This document shows, piece after piece, positions 35,869 through 48,204 of a stretch of DNA of 64,000 bases. The notes beneath the pieces were generated by a model. That model did no database searches and was not told the origin of the DNA. It worked only from the letters and a program-made list of their open reading frames with translations. Positions within the stretch are counted from its first letter, which is position 1. Each line of letters begins with the position of its first letter. Origin of the DNA: Phoronis australis (taxonomy: Eukaryota > Phoronida > Phoronidae); the NCBI GenBank assembly GCA_002633005.1, contig NMRA01000522.1, forward strand, positions 83,683 through 147,682, written 5' to 3'. The position numbers and the translations under genes are program-made.

Positions 35869-38845
35869 ATGTATTTCTTGACAGAGGCTTCCAGCTCTCA
35901 TTACAAGAATTTAATTTATACTGGACAAAAATCGTTTGCGGAATTTAACAAATCCATCCCCCCGTGTATATCAGCTTCTTCACAATATTTTTCTTTTGGG
36001 TTCTGTGTTCACACAAAATCTGACACAGTGTCTCAAAATTTGAAAGTTGTTAGTCGGCAGTAGACTTCAATTGTATGACATAAAGCTCATTGAATAAATA
36101 CCGTTGCCTCAGATCTTTATACTGAGGACATTCTAACAAAAATGTTTTTCGGTTTCAAGTAGATTGTTGATACATAACTATCCTATTACCCGGATCTAAC
36201 TTCATACGTTTTCCTATTTAAAATCATTAAGGAGCGCTGGACTATTCTGGGAGATAAGTTGAACAGAAATGCCGACTATACTGGATAGACATCCGGTTAG
36301 CTTTGTAATTACATTCCTCTCCCGTCTTCTACAAATAGCTTAACATTTACACTTAATTTTAATTGGTTTTAAGCGTAAACCTAAAATTGTTTCAAAAACC
36401 TGATAATGTCTTCAACATTTTTTGAATCACTCTACTGAGTGTCAAAATGTTTCGAATGATCTCGGATAGTCGGTATAGTTGTAAAAATCTCGCTTTCTTG
36501 TAAAAGGTCAAATCCGATATGAAAAAAACCCGTCAGTTGGATAAATTCTACAAATCAATCGAGCTACTAATTCCAACCAATCAGGTCGTAGGAATTTGCT
36601 AACACTACGATAGTCCGCCATCTTTGTCCTATAAACATTGGTTGTGAAAAAGCGTTAAGGTGACTTACGACACAACTGTGGAACTGACAATGCAAATCAA
36701 TTGAGAACGAGAGAGAGAGAAAGTGTCTGTCGCTGATAAAAGCATGCAGTACACTTCACAGTTAGATGAATATATGCTTGAATAAACATAGGCTAATATC
36801 GAATGTTTGTGGACAAACAAGCAAGTGACAGAAAAAAAAATCAGTTGCATAACGTTTCACAAATATATTATGTTTTATTTTTTAAAGGTACCTATTGAGA
36901 AAAGACAATTAGACGTGTAATTATGAATGTAGATGACTGCGCGACTTACTGAAAAGTCAACCCAGACATTGAATACTAGACCACTATTTACACTAAAAAG
37001 ACTTTCAGATGTAGTCAAATTACGTGGAGGTAGTTTTTCCCATTGTCATTTGTAGTTTATCAGAGCACCTGACCTTGTCGCCGAAATAAGAGTACAACAC
37101 GACCCAACAACTGCACTGGGTGTCTAGTGTACGCTTTTGTTGGTTTAAAAATGAGAATGTGAAACAAAAAATAACACTATTTCCTGTTGTTCAATATAAT
37201 TATGATGAAACGACCAACTAAACCCAATGGACTCTGTGGAAATAAGAAACATACAGCTTGATCTTTTCCCTGCGTTATTTTCACCTCGAAAAACTGCTTT
37301 TTAGACTTGCGAGGTAACCAGGTGAAATGTACCTCGTTGTACACTCATGGAAATGACAAAAAGTGTGAACAGACACTAATATGAATTCAGTCACGGGTTT
37401 CCTTATCACACAGTAAAATGGTTTGCAAACAACATGGCGAGCTGCATAACCTAGGTAACATAATACAGAGGATGTGTTATGAGCTGAATTGTGTGATGGA
37501 TTCTAATGTCGTTAATGGTGGGACATGATTGGTTTATCTGAAAATAGTCGGATGAAACGCGCTCGTAATATGAGAACCAGTTTGATGTCCGTTATTAGTG
37601 GAGAAAACTGGTTCTCAAAATTCGGGCACGTTTCCGACCATTACCGTTGCTCTTAAACGGTCACGTGTCCATGACATCACGCGTTGCTGCAGTTCAAGGA
37701 AGTTAAAGTTGGTGAAGCCTATTTTACTGGGTTTGAATAATTTGGATTTGAGAGAAGTGAAAATTTTACGAGTTTCCACAACGTTTTGAATATTTTCAAC
37801 AAACACGATTCAAAAGGAGGCGGACTTGCGATCAAGGCTGATAAACATGATGATGACGTCACCAATATTTCCGAGAGGGTGGTGAGCATAAACAAACGCG
37901 GTAGATAGAGTTCTTCATCTACCTCGTGTAGAAGTAAATGTCCTAGTTTCAGAACTTACAATACTACACTGATGATCGCATGTTATACACGAACATGGCG
38001 ATCATACTCCACAAGTCATGGTTGACCGAGATGGATGAGGTACACGGAGAAAATACAGAGTAAGGCTTAAATATTGAAATGCTGATAACTCGGTCATCGA
38101 TCGAGCTCCCTGTGTAAATACCAGCAACTTATTGTTTTAATCGGTGAACCGATCCAATACAAAACCTCGACAAGTTGTCTCAATGTTCGTCTTGACATCC
38201 AATTTCTGCTCTGGTGACCGCACAGCATTCCGTCTTTTGATCATCACCTTTGTATTGTTAAAAGGTTTGGCTATCTAAAATGCTTGGTGCTATCATTGAA
38301 AATTGGCGTCTGCTTGATTGGCTGAGAATTTGGAGTTTTGTACGACGTATGACGGTTACGACTTGCATTTGTTTAATTGTTAAGTTTGTTCTGATTGAAA
38401 AAGTATTAGTTGTTGACTCCTTGATACATTTGTGCTCAGTCGTGACTTTTCTAAAATCTTCTACTATTAGCTAGCGGGAAGTTGAAAATTGGCAAGAAAT
38501 TCAGGAGCCATTCAGAAAATTTGAATATGTAAGAAATCTGACTGATCGAGTCCCACGTTTCACCTGATAAATCTGGAAGGTTTGGGCAGCCCGAATACAT
38601 TGTACCTCCGTTCATAGTCTCTCCCGAATTCTGGGTTTGAGGTGAAAACTTGATGATTTGGTTATTTTTGATGCTTAATTGGGATGCCTCGTTTACTGAG
38701 GTGACTTATGACAAAAATCGAATTTGGTATTTTATTCTCATATATTCCTTGGCATATGAATCTATTTCCGCTACCAAGAAGAACATAGAAACTCGAGAAA
38801 ACGTGTTGGAATTTATTGGGATTGGTCAATCCTAAAATTGTGGAT
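35869..38845. other. Non-coding, nothing recognised
   Basis: About 3 kb without supported genes. A short segment near 36607-36645 (CGATAGTCCGCCATCTT and ACATTGGTTG) resembles 41443-41485, so it belongs to a dispersed repeat. Confidence 0.5.
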
Positions 38846-39068
38846 TTGAGAGAGACGCATGCACGCATTACCTGCGACTTGACCGACTCCATTGCGGATT
38901 GGAGAGAGACGCATGCAAGCATTACCTGCGACTTGAGTGACCGACTCCATTGCGGATTGGAGAGAGACGCATGCAAGCATTACCTGCGACTTGAGTGACC
39001 GACTCCATTGCGGATTGGAGAGAGACGCATGCACGAATACCTGCGACTTGAGTGACCCGCTCCATCGG
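38846..39068. repeat. 54-58-bp minisatellite, four copies
   Basis: Each unit contains AGAGAGACGCATGCA, TACCTGCGACTTGA and CCGACTCCATTGCGGA. The middle two units are identical and the outer ones more diverged, which suggests unequal exchange. A CRISPR array is excluded because there are no unique spacers. Confidence 0.95.
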
Positions 39069-39897
39069 CAATAATTCAAAGTCGCAAGAACGTGATAATA
39101 ATTTCAAGGATATGTAGGAGCTTACTTTTAAATTTTTAACTTTTTTGCAATATTTAATACCTGTCTGGATGAATTTCTTGTAAATTTCAGAATGACATTT
39201 ATTTATTTATTTATGTAATATTTACAATGAGGGTAGCCCCAGCAGTTCACACTGCTTTCCATGGCGGCCCTCAGGACATCTTCTTGCTTATGGTAGACAA
39301 AATGATTTCCCAGACCCACCTAACGGCGTGGAAATTTGTTTACTACTTAGATTACGGAGCTGTCACTCAAATCGAATCTGCAGTCAGGCATAGAACAGTT
39401 GCGTGTATACCCACACTCCATTCATCCACTGAGTCGCCATAATATTGAGCCAACGAGGAGTACGCCTTCATAGCATAGAAAATGCCCCTGAATACGAAGA
39501 CAAAACGCAGTTTTGGTCCTGAGAGAGTTGTACGGTTATCTCATTGGTAGTACGTCTGTGGGCCGTTACGAGTCGCCGTCTGGCACTTTGTGTTCACGAA
39601 CAGAGCAAGTTGTAAAAATGATAAATCCTCACCCAAATTCATTAATTCTATTGGTTATTTGATGTTTCGCTGGTTCGATCTTGTACTTACAGGGCGCTTT
39701 AACCACCGTCTCGATTTCTATTGCCCATTTTGTAGTTGGTTTTGGGATATCAGTCTCCCCGGAATGAACTTCATATGTTGTGCTGGCCTTCTTTCTTTTT
39801 GGCCAAGTTTAATTCGATTCACTGAAACCTGACTTATAAAATCAAAACGTTTTATTGAAGTTTCAGAAGAGGCTTCCTGCCAAACTCCCAACTCCAG
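39069..39897. other. Non-coding, short TTTA repeat
   Basis: Contains a brief (TTTA)n run at about 39196-39213. The rest shows nothing I can name. Confidence 0.5.
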
Positions 39898-40640
39898 GGA
39901 GTGATTACCATCATACCCAAAGGAAATAAACCGAGAAATAATATAAAAAATTGGAGGCCTATTTCTCTCTTGAATATCAGTTACAAACTTTTGTCGCCTT
40001 GTATTTCCCAATGAGTTCGTTCTGTAATACAAAAGTTAATACACCGTGACCAAAAGGGTTTTCTCTCTGGGCATTTCATAACAGAAAATACAAGGCAGAC
40101 TAATGACTTGATGCAGTTTACTGAGCAGTTTAATAAACCGGGTTTATTTGTTCTGGTGGACTTTGAAAAGGCGTTTGACTCATTGTCTTGTTCTTTTATT
40201 GACAAAGTTTTAAGTTTCTTTAATTTTGGTCACTCAATGAAAAAATGGGTCCATATACTAAACAGAGGGGCAAAGCAATGTGGTTTCGTAGACTACTTTG
40301 TCAAAGTACTATATGTCCATGGGCAGTTTTAGCAAATGGTCTGTTTTAAAGAGTTTCAAAGAATTACTTACTGTTCGGCGATTTCTATTGTACAAAGATG
40401 TCCCAAATGACTTCTAATGTGTTTTGGAAAGAGGTCTTTCAATATGTCCATGAATTCAGATTGTTAGTTCCCGAAAACGATGGTATTCATCAGCCTCTAT
40501 GGTTTAATTCGAATATACTGATAGATAACAAGCCTGTTTTCCATTAACGGTGGTATCAAAAAGGCATATCTCATGTACACGACTTACTTAATTCTGATGG
40601 TTGTTTCCTTAATTATGAGGAGTTTATGCAGAATGCTGAG
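39898..40640 (+). mobile_element. Fragment of an L1/Tx1-like LINE ORF2
   Basis: Plus-strand frames encode GVITIIPKGNK and KNWRPISLLNISYKL (39898-39990), QKGFLSGHF (near 40052), VLVDFEKAFDSLSCSF (near 40155) and, after an internal deletion near 40330-40380, HQPLWFNSNI and LNSDGCFLNYEEFMQ (40488-40632). These are the same blocks in the same order as in the minus-strand element at 12.7-16.8 kb, so this is a second, shorter and more decayed copy of that clade. The YADD catalytic block is deleted. Confidence 0.75.
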
Positions 40641-41264
40641 TCGAGTTCCTTCGGTCTCGGTCGATACGCGGAGTAATGTCTCGTGGGATATTACTTCATG
40701 TGCGCCACTCTCGGTACGTTTTGTGTACATATTTTTTTCAACTTTGCTTATAGTGCGCGTGTCGTGGCTTACTTAGCGGTGACGTATGCGTGATGTGATT
40801 GTTGTATAACGTTTATGCAACTGGGCACAGGTGTGGGTTGCATAAGACTTCATCAATGACGTACATTAAACGCTTTGTTCAAAGAAAGCAAGGTAGCGCA
40901 TGATAATGCTACGTCATTGTTGTTGCTATCCTGCGTATAACTTTCATGCAACCGGGCCCAGAATGAGGCATCCCGTATTTTATTTTGAGCAGTCTCCTGT
41001 ACCTCTATTTATTAGTCGATGAAAGCTTTCACTCCTTGATAGATTTTTGCACCTTAAGTTGGCTCAAATCGCTTTGAATTCATTTTCTTTTCTTCATGAT
41101 TGATTGCACGGTGCTAAGCTTTCCTCGCCATGCCGTGTCGTTCTTGATGAAATTGAAAACAGAACGTATCGTCAAGTATACAACGATGTAACTAACCACA
41201 TGGCATATATACAGCAAAATTTAGCGAACGACTTTCACTTGGATGGAGATCAGATAAGAATCTG
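40641..41264. other. Non-coding, nothing recognised
   Basis: Two GTATAACGTTTATGCAAC-like segments occur near 40804 and 40934, each near a CAACT/CCGGGCCCAG context, possibly an old repeat. The ORF at 41104-41310 runs into the dispersed repeat and is not assigned. Confidence 0.45.
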
Positions 41265-41405
41265 GGTTCCTGATTTAAAGGTCGGGGTTCGTGTTTTTCG
41301 GTCTGGTTAGCTGTTTTGAAGGAGCGTGAATTTGTTTTCGACTTCGAGATGTCCGTTTCACACCGGGGTTCTTGTTTCGATGGAGCACTCTTCGAATGGA
41401 TAAGT
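41265..41405. repeat. Dispersed repeat, copy 1
   Basis: AAGGTCGGGGTTCGTGTTTT, GGTTAGCTGTTTTGAAGG, TTTCACACCGGGGTTCTTG and TTTCGATGGAGCAC all recur in the same order and strand at 59268-59420. Function unknown, probably a decayed mobile element. Confidence 0.8.
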
Positions 41406-42376
41406 CATTCACTCTAACCAAGTCTCAAAAACATGTAAACTCAACGATAGTCTGCCATCTTGGTCTCACAAACATTGGTTGGTTTCAGTACCACAGAACA
41501 GGATGAACTGGATAGCCAACTCACTCATGTGACCCAAGAGAACTCTCTAATAGAGCTTGCGACCTCAAGGGTTCACGAGACGTACTGACCGCTGTTATTT
41601 GCATAGTGTATTTCAGGTTCTCCGCTCGTTTGAGCTTTGATCGAGCTTTTAGTTATCAAATGAAGCCCAAATGCATTGATTCATTTTCATTTTGTCATTT
41701 TTGTTCTGGCATAGCATCATCAAACACGACTCTTGAAGTACGCTTCTAGATAAGCCAGGAATTTCTGGCCAAAATTAGTCACAAACCCGTCACATTGATC
41801 ATTCTTTACACGCACCGACCCGTGGAATAATCTGCCTTCTGTTATCTTTTCAGCTGTTGTAGGCCCTTTCCCATATACAGTTAACTCCGGTTGTTAACCG
41901 TGAGGTCAACTGTAGTGCTCCAATCAGCTTCGGAGTTATTCAAGTTGGCAGCGAAGTTAAGGGAAGGCGGCGTTAAAATGACTTTCGGTCATATGCCTTA
42001 CTGCTTTTGTCCTTGTCATAAAAATAGAAAGTAGAACCTTATGTCACAAGGCGCGGCAGTCAACGATTGCCACGTTGGGACAACGACGATTTACTAGAAG
42101 ACGATTCTTCAGTAAGCTAACAGCTGATCCGAAGAATGGCGTACGGCGGGAACTAATTTTGCACAATCGGAAATCCAATGTCCCAAAAACGAGAAATCGG
42201 AAGAAAAGTGACTTGAATTGAAGTTTTTTAGTTCCACGGGCATAAGTGTGACGAATGAGCGTACCCAGAGCTTGTTTCTCATGTCCACCAACACGAGTCA
42301 GAGTTTCTAGTAATGTCCACGCTTCTCCGATGTTGCGCATGAAAATAAATGGAGCCACAGCGTGGTCAAATACGAA
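41406..42376. other. Non-coding, nothing recognised
   Basis: Includes the short dispersed motif at 41443-41485 shared with 36607-36645. No gene found. Confidence 0.5.
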
Positions 42377-42607
42377 GTAAGCACAAACAAACTCAACGCC
42401 TCGCCATTCCTTATTATACCAGTTAGCACAACCAAACTCAACGGCTCGCCATTCCTTATTATACCAGTTAGCACAACCAAACTCAACGCCTCGCCATTCC
42501 TTATTATACCAGTTAGCACAACCAAACTCAACGCCTCGCCACTCCTTATTATATACCAGTTATCACAACCAAACTCAACGCCTCGCCATTCCTTATTATA
42601 CCAGTTA
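42377..42607. repeat. 45-bp minisatellite, five copies
   Basis: Units carry GTTAGCACAACCAAACTCAA and CGCCTCGCCATTCC, at a spacing of exactly 45 bp from 42377 to 42557, then one unit with a 2-base insertion. The period is divisible by three, so open frames cross it on both strands, but the repeat peptides have no known counterpart. Confidence 0.95.
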
Positions 42608-43839
42608 AAATGGGAAAACGAGCAGCAATATCTGGCGACTTTTCATACTTAACACAATGGAGGATGGCGTAGCGCTGTGATTGGTTGTCCCGACTATACA
42701 AATGAATGCTCGTAACTCGAAACTAACTAATTAACGTATCGTCAAACAGGGTTTGTGGGTGCTGTAATTTGACAGCTGATCGGCTGTTTTTTTTTGTGTG
42801 TTTTTGATATAAAATCGGTGATTTTAAGCACTTTATGGCATAGACATGAAATTCTGAATTGCGCGGGGAAATCGTACACGTGATCTCCTAATACGTACCA
42901 AGAAGATAACTGGAGTGGGCTGGTAATAGATTTTCGGAATCCCGAAGTTCGATAGTGTGTCAGACGTTTGCAATAGCACCCTGTTGGTTTTGGCAGATGT
43001 TTTCTTGTCCGTCGGCACGATCTTTGCATAACCGCCTTACAGGTTTCATGTCAACGGTAGTTGCTTTCAGAGTGCCCATTGACTACAATAGAGACGGTGC
43101 AGGGTTGCCTGTGAAGCCGCTCAGTGAGAAAGCATCGTAATGGGGCTATTCCACAATCTTCACCTTACTGGAGGGCGCGCGTGTATTAGTGGTGATAGAT
43201 TAAGCAGCCTCGATTTCGCGAGCCCTTTCATACAGGAGAAATAGTTTGCAGCCGTGCCAACTGAATCTGAGATGAAAAGGGTGCTTCTACGAGAGGAAGT
43301 AAGCACGACTTTACAGAAGGAAAGGTTTGTGATTATTTTAACGATTATTCCATGTTTACAATACTGATGCCTGTTACCTAATTACAGCGTTTTCAGTTCC
43401 TGTTGATCCCGTCGATTCTGACTACAGCCCAACAACAAGTCGGAAAGGTGCCCCCAGTAGCCAATATCTTACACGACTGATTAATTCCATTCTGGCATTG
43501 ATTGGTGGAGGGCCAGCTCATCACCAATAGATTTCGAAGATTTCTGCTGAGAGTAGCCGAAACTGTCAACGTACTAACACTTTTCTGGTTGTGAAAATAA
43601 GAAATAATCAATCGTAAAGTTCTGTTGCAGACCGTTGGTGGCCTGGTGCAAAACGAATGGATAAGTCTGTTCGACGTTTTTTTGATTGTTAGCCTACGGA
43701 AAATTCATTTCAGATACAAATACAAATACAAGAGGACATGTGCGAATTCATTTTACTTTGGTCTTTTTTGTTAACTCTGTATATTACCGAGTGTGAGGTC
43801 TACCAGTCGATCATTTTTATATGTTCATGCATGTGGGCG
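42608..43839. other. Non-coding, one dispersed motif
   Basis: Bases near 43463-43512 (AATATCTTACACGACTGATT and TCCATTCTGGCA) recur near 46667-46710, a dispersed repeat fragment. No gene recognised. Confidence 0.5.
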
Positions 43840-44120
43840 CATTATGCGCCGCCATCGCTATCCGTCCATCTTTTCGTTTGTCCGGTGTCCGCATCTCCAA
43901 AACCACCTCACGGATATTTGTGAAATTTTGCAGACCTGTTTCTATCATAGGCAGAATGTGTTGATGGATGGATCACAGGTTGTGGTACAGCGCACAGTGT
44001 GGTAAGCAATGGTAGCTGTACCTAGCTTTGTTAAGGACTCCGCTATCCGGTGTAATATTAAATTTTGACCCGCGTGGAAAAATAACCTGGGCCACTTTTT
44101 TAACTTTAAGTTTTGGTCCA
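43840..44120. repeat. Diverged copy of the GCGCC repeat family
   Basis: GCGCCGCCATCGCTATCCGTC, CGGATATTTGTGAAATTTTG and CAGACCTGTTTCTATCATAGG fit the pattern of the family described at 56620-57310, but a single, strongly diverged copy. Confidence 0.45.
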
Positions 44121-44338
44121 CCCGGCAACGGGAGTATATTTGCAGCTTTCAGAACGTAATCACCAAGGAAATATAGGCGGCTCGATTTGAGGAAAAAGAC
44201 GTCGGTCGAGGAAGGAACATCTAATAAAGGAAATCGTCACGGGCATCATCAAACCTCTGCACGCCTACTGGCCCTAGGGTTTGTGTGACAAACTCACTTC
44301 CCGCCAGCTGATCTTTTGTTCCACAGGTTGTTATCAAA

Positions 44339-44775
44339 GTGAGATGATCAGACAATCGAAAGCAGTCGTGGCTGTGGACACTCACATCAACAACTGAGGG
44401 ATGTGGTTTATCTTGTTCTGAGGAATCGCTGGACCATACCATGTTGGGAAAGAAGTGAAGGCTAGACGAACAGATTTGCTCTGGGGAACCACTGAATCCT
44501 AATTTATGGGTAGGCTTAGTGAGATGACCAAATAAACGGAAGCAGTGGTGGTTGTGGATCCAAATGTTGGCAATTACCTGACACAATTACCGAGCATCAA
44601 GGTCACAGAAGTGTAACCTACCGTGCTATGCATATTTTCTGGACGTTTGTCGTCTTTACGTGTGTGGAAGCAACCCATGCCATGGACACTTGCTCTGGGG
44701 AATCACTGAACTCTACCCCACTAGGACAGAAGTGAAAGTGAGCTGACTAGACCTGGTCTGGGGAATTACCGATCC
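44339..44775. repeat. Degenerate satellite of about 180-210-bp units, left part
   Basis: Units share GTGAGATGA.CA.A.AA.CG, AAGCAGT.GTGG.TGTGGA and CTCTGGGGAA.CACTGAA. Unit starts lie near 44339, 44519 and 44739. The 121-codon minus-strand ORF at 44221-44586 contains the doubled peptide HxHxCFRLxxHLT because it crosses two units. It is not a gene. Related units continue at 48205-48530 after the inserted elements. Confidence 0.65.
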
Positions 44776-45024
44776 TTTTTCAGTGGCGGATCTAGGATAT
44801 CACAAGGGGGGGCCAAAATTTTGTCTGAAAACATTTGTGCAAAGCACAATTAGATGCGCAAAGCACCGAATGGGGGAAGGTCTTGAGGGGGATTCGCCCC
44901 CCTCCCGCCCGGGAAAATTTTTGTGTTTTTTCCTCTAAAAATCAAGCATTTTCCTTTATTCCTGAAGTATTATCCAAGAACAAAAAACCACGGCGAACGT
45001 GTCAAACATGAAAAACTGCGATTA
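44776..45024. mobile_element. hAT-type terminal sequence, partner end not found
   Basis: CAGTGGCGGATCTAGGATAT at 44782 matches, inverted, the right end of the element at 50670-50987 (ATATCCTAGATCTGCCACTG). A G-rich then C-rich stretch follows, as in that family. No matching right end is evident nearby, so this is a truncated or disrupted copy inserted into the satellite. Confidence 0.45.
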
Positions 45025-45092
45025 TCACAGACTCGAACTCACGATCTGGGGGTTACAGCGCGCGTACTTTACCACTGCACCACCACGATTTC
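45025..45092 (-). repeat. tRNA-derived SINE head
   Basis: Minus strand reads GTGGTGGTGCAGTGGTAAAG, with the A box TGGTGCAGTGG fitting TRGYNNANNNG, and then GTGAGTTCGAGTCTGTG with the B box GTTCGAGTC. It could be a tRNA pseudogene or a SINE; no intact cloverleaf is claimed. Confidence 0.6.
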
Positions 45093-45277
45093 ACTCCTAA
45101 TTTGATAATAAGAGACCTACTTGTTTATGGTCCACAGCGTTTGCGCGCGAAACCTACTTCTTTTTGTAATGCTTATTACACTTTTTATATTTTGTGCAAT
45201 CAATTCGTAACAAATTTGTTGTATTTAAAATAGTCTTCAATTGCCCAAAAGACCAAATCCGTTTTTTTTTGTGTTGG

Positions 45278-47719
45278 CCATAGACATCTTAATACATAGA
45301 CCGGGCGCGCGCCACTCAGATACATGCAGCTCGCGTTGTCGATATGACGCCATATTGGAGAGTGCTACAGTGGACAAAAATGGCGGAAAACACTGGGTGC
45401 CCTACGGCATCAATCAGAAAGTCGGCGGGCTCGCAGTGTTATGCTTGCAGCCACAGAGTTAAGATTTTTAGTCCTGCCATTGAGTCATGGGTTTTTTGGT
45501 TCGGCCATGGAGTTTATTGATGCTGCAACTAGGTTTTTATGTTCCGCCACCATAATTTAAGCGGAGCGACTATATGCGTTATTTCCACATCAGTCTTGGT
45601 GATTGAAACCATAAAATATCAATTAAAAAGATAATTAATGACCAGCATACGCTTATTATCCAATGATGATGCTGTTTTCTAATTATATTTAAGTAAATGT
45701 TTAGTATTATTGACAATCATACTTGTACTGAAAAATAACATCCCCGAACTTACTCGCCAGCCGGGGCATCGAAATCAGTACATCTACGTGAGTAGTGTAT
45801 TCTCTATTGAAATATATACTGCTTTAAAAACTCATTTCTTACCATGTATTCCAAAATCAGATATTTTCTGTTGTGTCAAAACAAACAAATCTCTGCAAAA
45901 TATGTACTTATGTCGAAGTTGATATTGGAAATTTTGTATATTTGCACTGCTGGCTAACGAGCTCTCTGATTTGTGACGAAACTTGTGCAAAAAGTAATGT
46001 GCATAACCAAAATATCAAACCAGTACGATTGAATTGCGCATCCAACCTTTAGCCAAAATACAGAATTTCCCACTCGAAACCGAATGGAAATATACCAAAC
46101 CGAGCCGATGTAGCCGCATTAATTATGACTCCGTAAAAAATGACCCCGGTTAGTTTTTTCACAGCATCTAAATTTAATGTGAAGAATATTCAGCCCATGA
46201 AAAAGTGACCCCACGTCCGTGAAAACTTGTCCCGTCATTATTCAACGATTCCCCGCAACAGGGGGTTGGGATATGCAAACAGCGTGCGTGAGAGAAGAAT
46301 TTATTTTAAATTTCTCGGCCTGAGGGTCGCGCAGTAGGCCTACGCATATCAGATTAAGAACGGGGATGGATAGAAGCAGTCCGAAATAATGTTTGCCGGA
46401 GCGGGGCTGATCTCTTTGTGAGCACACGGTGTGGGGATACTACAAAACGCCAACAAGTGCCTGGTGCTTGATCGGGGGGACTTCAGATCCGTGAGAGAGG
46501 AATATCGAGCGTGCGAGAAAAATATTTGTTTGTTGCCAATTCCGAGCGATGCACAGGAAAGGAATTGAGTCTGTGTTCTTTGTTTTCTACATTACGACGT
46601 TCTCCCGTTGAGTCTAACTTGTTAAGTTGTATATCACAACAAGTTGGGCGGATGACCGCTGTAGACAATATCTTATACTGACGACTGATTAAGTCCATTC
46701 TGGCAATTAGGATTAGTGGATCTCGGTCAGCTCTCTTTTGTACGATAATTGCTCTATATCTTATATCCTCACTGGGCTGTGGTGTTAAAAATAAGTTAAG
46801 TTATAAAATGTTTGAACATAAACCAATGACATTTCTGAATTGCCCATCAAATACTGATCTAGCTTATAGTTTTTGAATCACCAAAATCGCCCAACTACAA
46901 TCGAAGTTAAAACAATCTATTCTGTCCGAACGTACCAACGTACTGGGTTTGACTGTGTTCACATGTGATCGGTTATAAGCCTGGTAGATAATTTATCTGC
47001 ATGTTGTCGTACCAGACAAAAATACTATGCTCGCCAGTTAATAAAGGATCTAAATATTATCACACGCTCACAACCGCTGTACTGAACGGAAGAACGCCCG
47101 AATGAACATTAAAAACTGTCATTTATTTATATGACCCAAATGATGTCATTTTTCACAGTAGTTCACATAAAATTTAGACTCCATTAAAAGCGACCCGGGT
47201 CATATATTAATTTTACAAAGTTACCCAGGGTCATTGTTCAACACTCTGTGAAAAGGCTTAGTGGGGCACAACGAAGGTACGTCCCGAGTGAGCGGCACCT
47301 CTCCTGGATATAATGTTTTTGCATCGAGTAACACGAATTAAATGATAAAGTTGCGCGATCTCAGTGGTTTCTCTTGAAAAGAACGAAAAAATAAAACGCT
47401 CGCAGTGGACTGACAGGCGTGCAGCCGCTCGGGCCACTCGAAAATCTGCCACTGGTTGCGATCTTCTAATAGTTTGATATTTCCCTATCGACAGATTAAA
47501 AAACGCCTGTAAGTGCTACATCACATGTTTTTGTATGTTTCTGGAAAAATCATTTTCATCGGCCTCTTTATTTGTTAGATATCGCGCTTTGAAAAGGACG
47601 ATTTGGCCCGTTTGTTTACACGGCAATTAGCCGTGTCACGTTAGTAGTAGCACTCTTCAATATGGCGTCAAGTTGTCAGCGGCAGGAGCGCGTGCGCCCG
47701 GTCAATGTGATGTCTATGG
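45278..47719. mobile_element. 2.44-kb DNA transposon with long inverted ends and a 6-bp target duplication
   Basis: CCATAGACATC (45278-45288) and GATGTCTATGG (47709-47719) are exact inverted termini. Imperfect pairing continues for about 85 bp and includes GACCGGGCGC and GACGCCATATT. TGTTGG lies directly outside both ends (45272-45277 and 47720-47725), a good target-site duplication. I see no transposase in any frame, so the copy is likely non-autonomous. Two internal related stretches (46120-46255 and 47160-47250) carry GACTCC.T.AAA and GACCC.GG.T.A.TT followed by TCATT.TTCAAC. The superfamily cannot be named. Confidence 0.7.
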
Positions 47720-47759
47720 TGTTGGCATTAATGACGCGAGTGCTTTGGAAATCGTCTTA

Positions 47760-48204
47760 AGTTAAGGTTTGACAAAGAGAGAATTATGAGTTTCTGAGTG
47801 ATTCACTAAGGCTTCTATTAAATTTCACATCTTACCAGCAGCTTCTGTTTTTTGATCGTCACTTAGATTCCATGTTATAAAAAATGAAGTAACTTTCTTC
47901 ATTGCACAGTGAAGCAGACGACGGAAACGGAGTCGTAGTGCGCAGCGTCACTGCCGGTCGCCTGGGATATCGCGGGGAGAGCCTATACTTACTTTCGTTA
48001 CGATTGAGCCAGCGTGTTCCCAATTTGACACTTGAAATTGGATCTGAGCCCCCCCAAACATAATAAAACTGCACACATTTAAATCTTGTTTTCGCCGTAT
48101 AATGTTAATTATCGGAGTTAATTAATAAACTCAACATTTCCCTACGCTCCTTCTGTTTTGCTGTTTTATTTTTTGCGGCAATCCGCCTATGTTTTTGGTA
48201 GAAT
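47760..48204. other. Spacer between the transposon and the satellite's right part
   Basis: No gene or repeat that I can name. Confidence 0.45.

Noticed and set aside
35445-36063. Plus-strand ORFs of 89-131 codons (Met-Tyr-Val-Cys repeats)
   Set aside because: Pure translation of the TATG microsatellite.
38846-39068. CRISPR array
   Set aside because: The units are contiguous with no unique spacers, and the window is eukaryotic.
44221-44586. Minus-strand ORF of 121 codons with repeated HxHxCFRL peptide
   Set aside because: The peptide repeat is caused by the underlying satellite units; there is no support for a gene.
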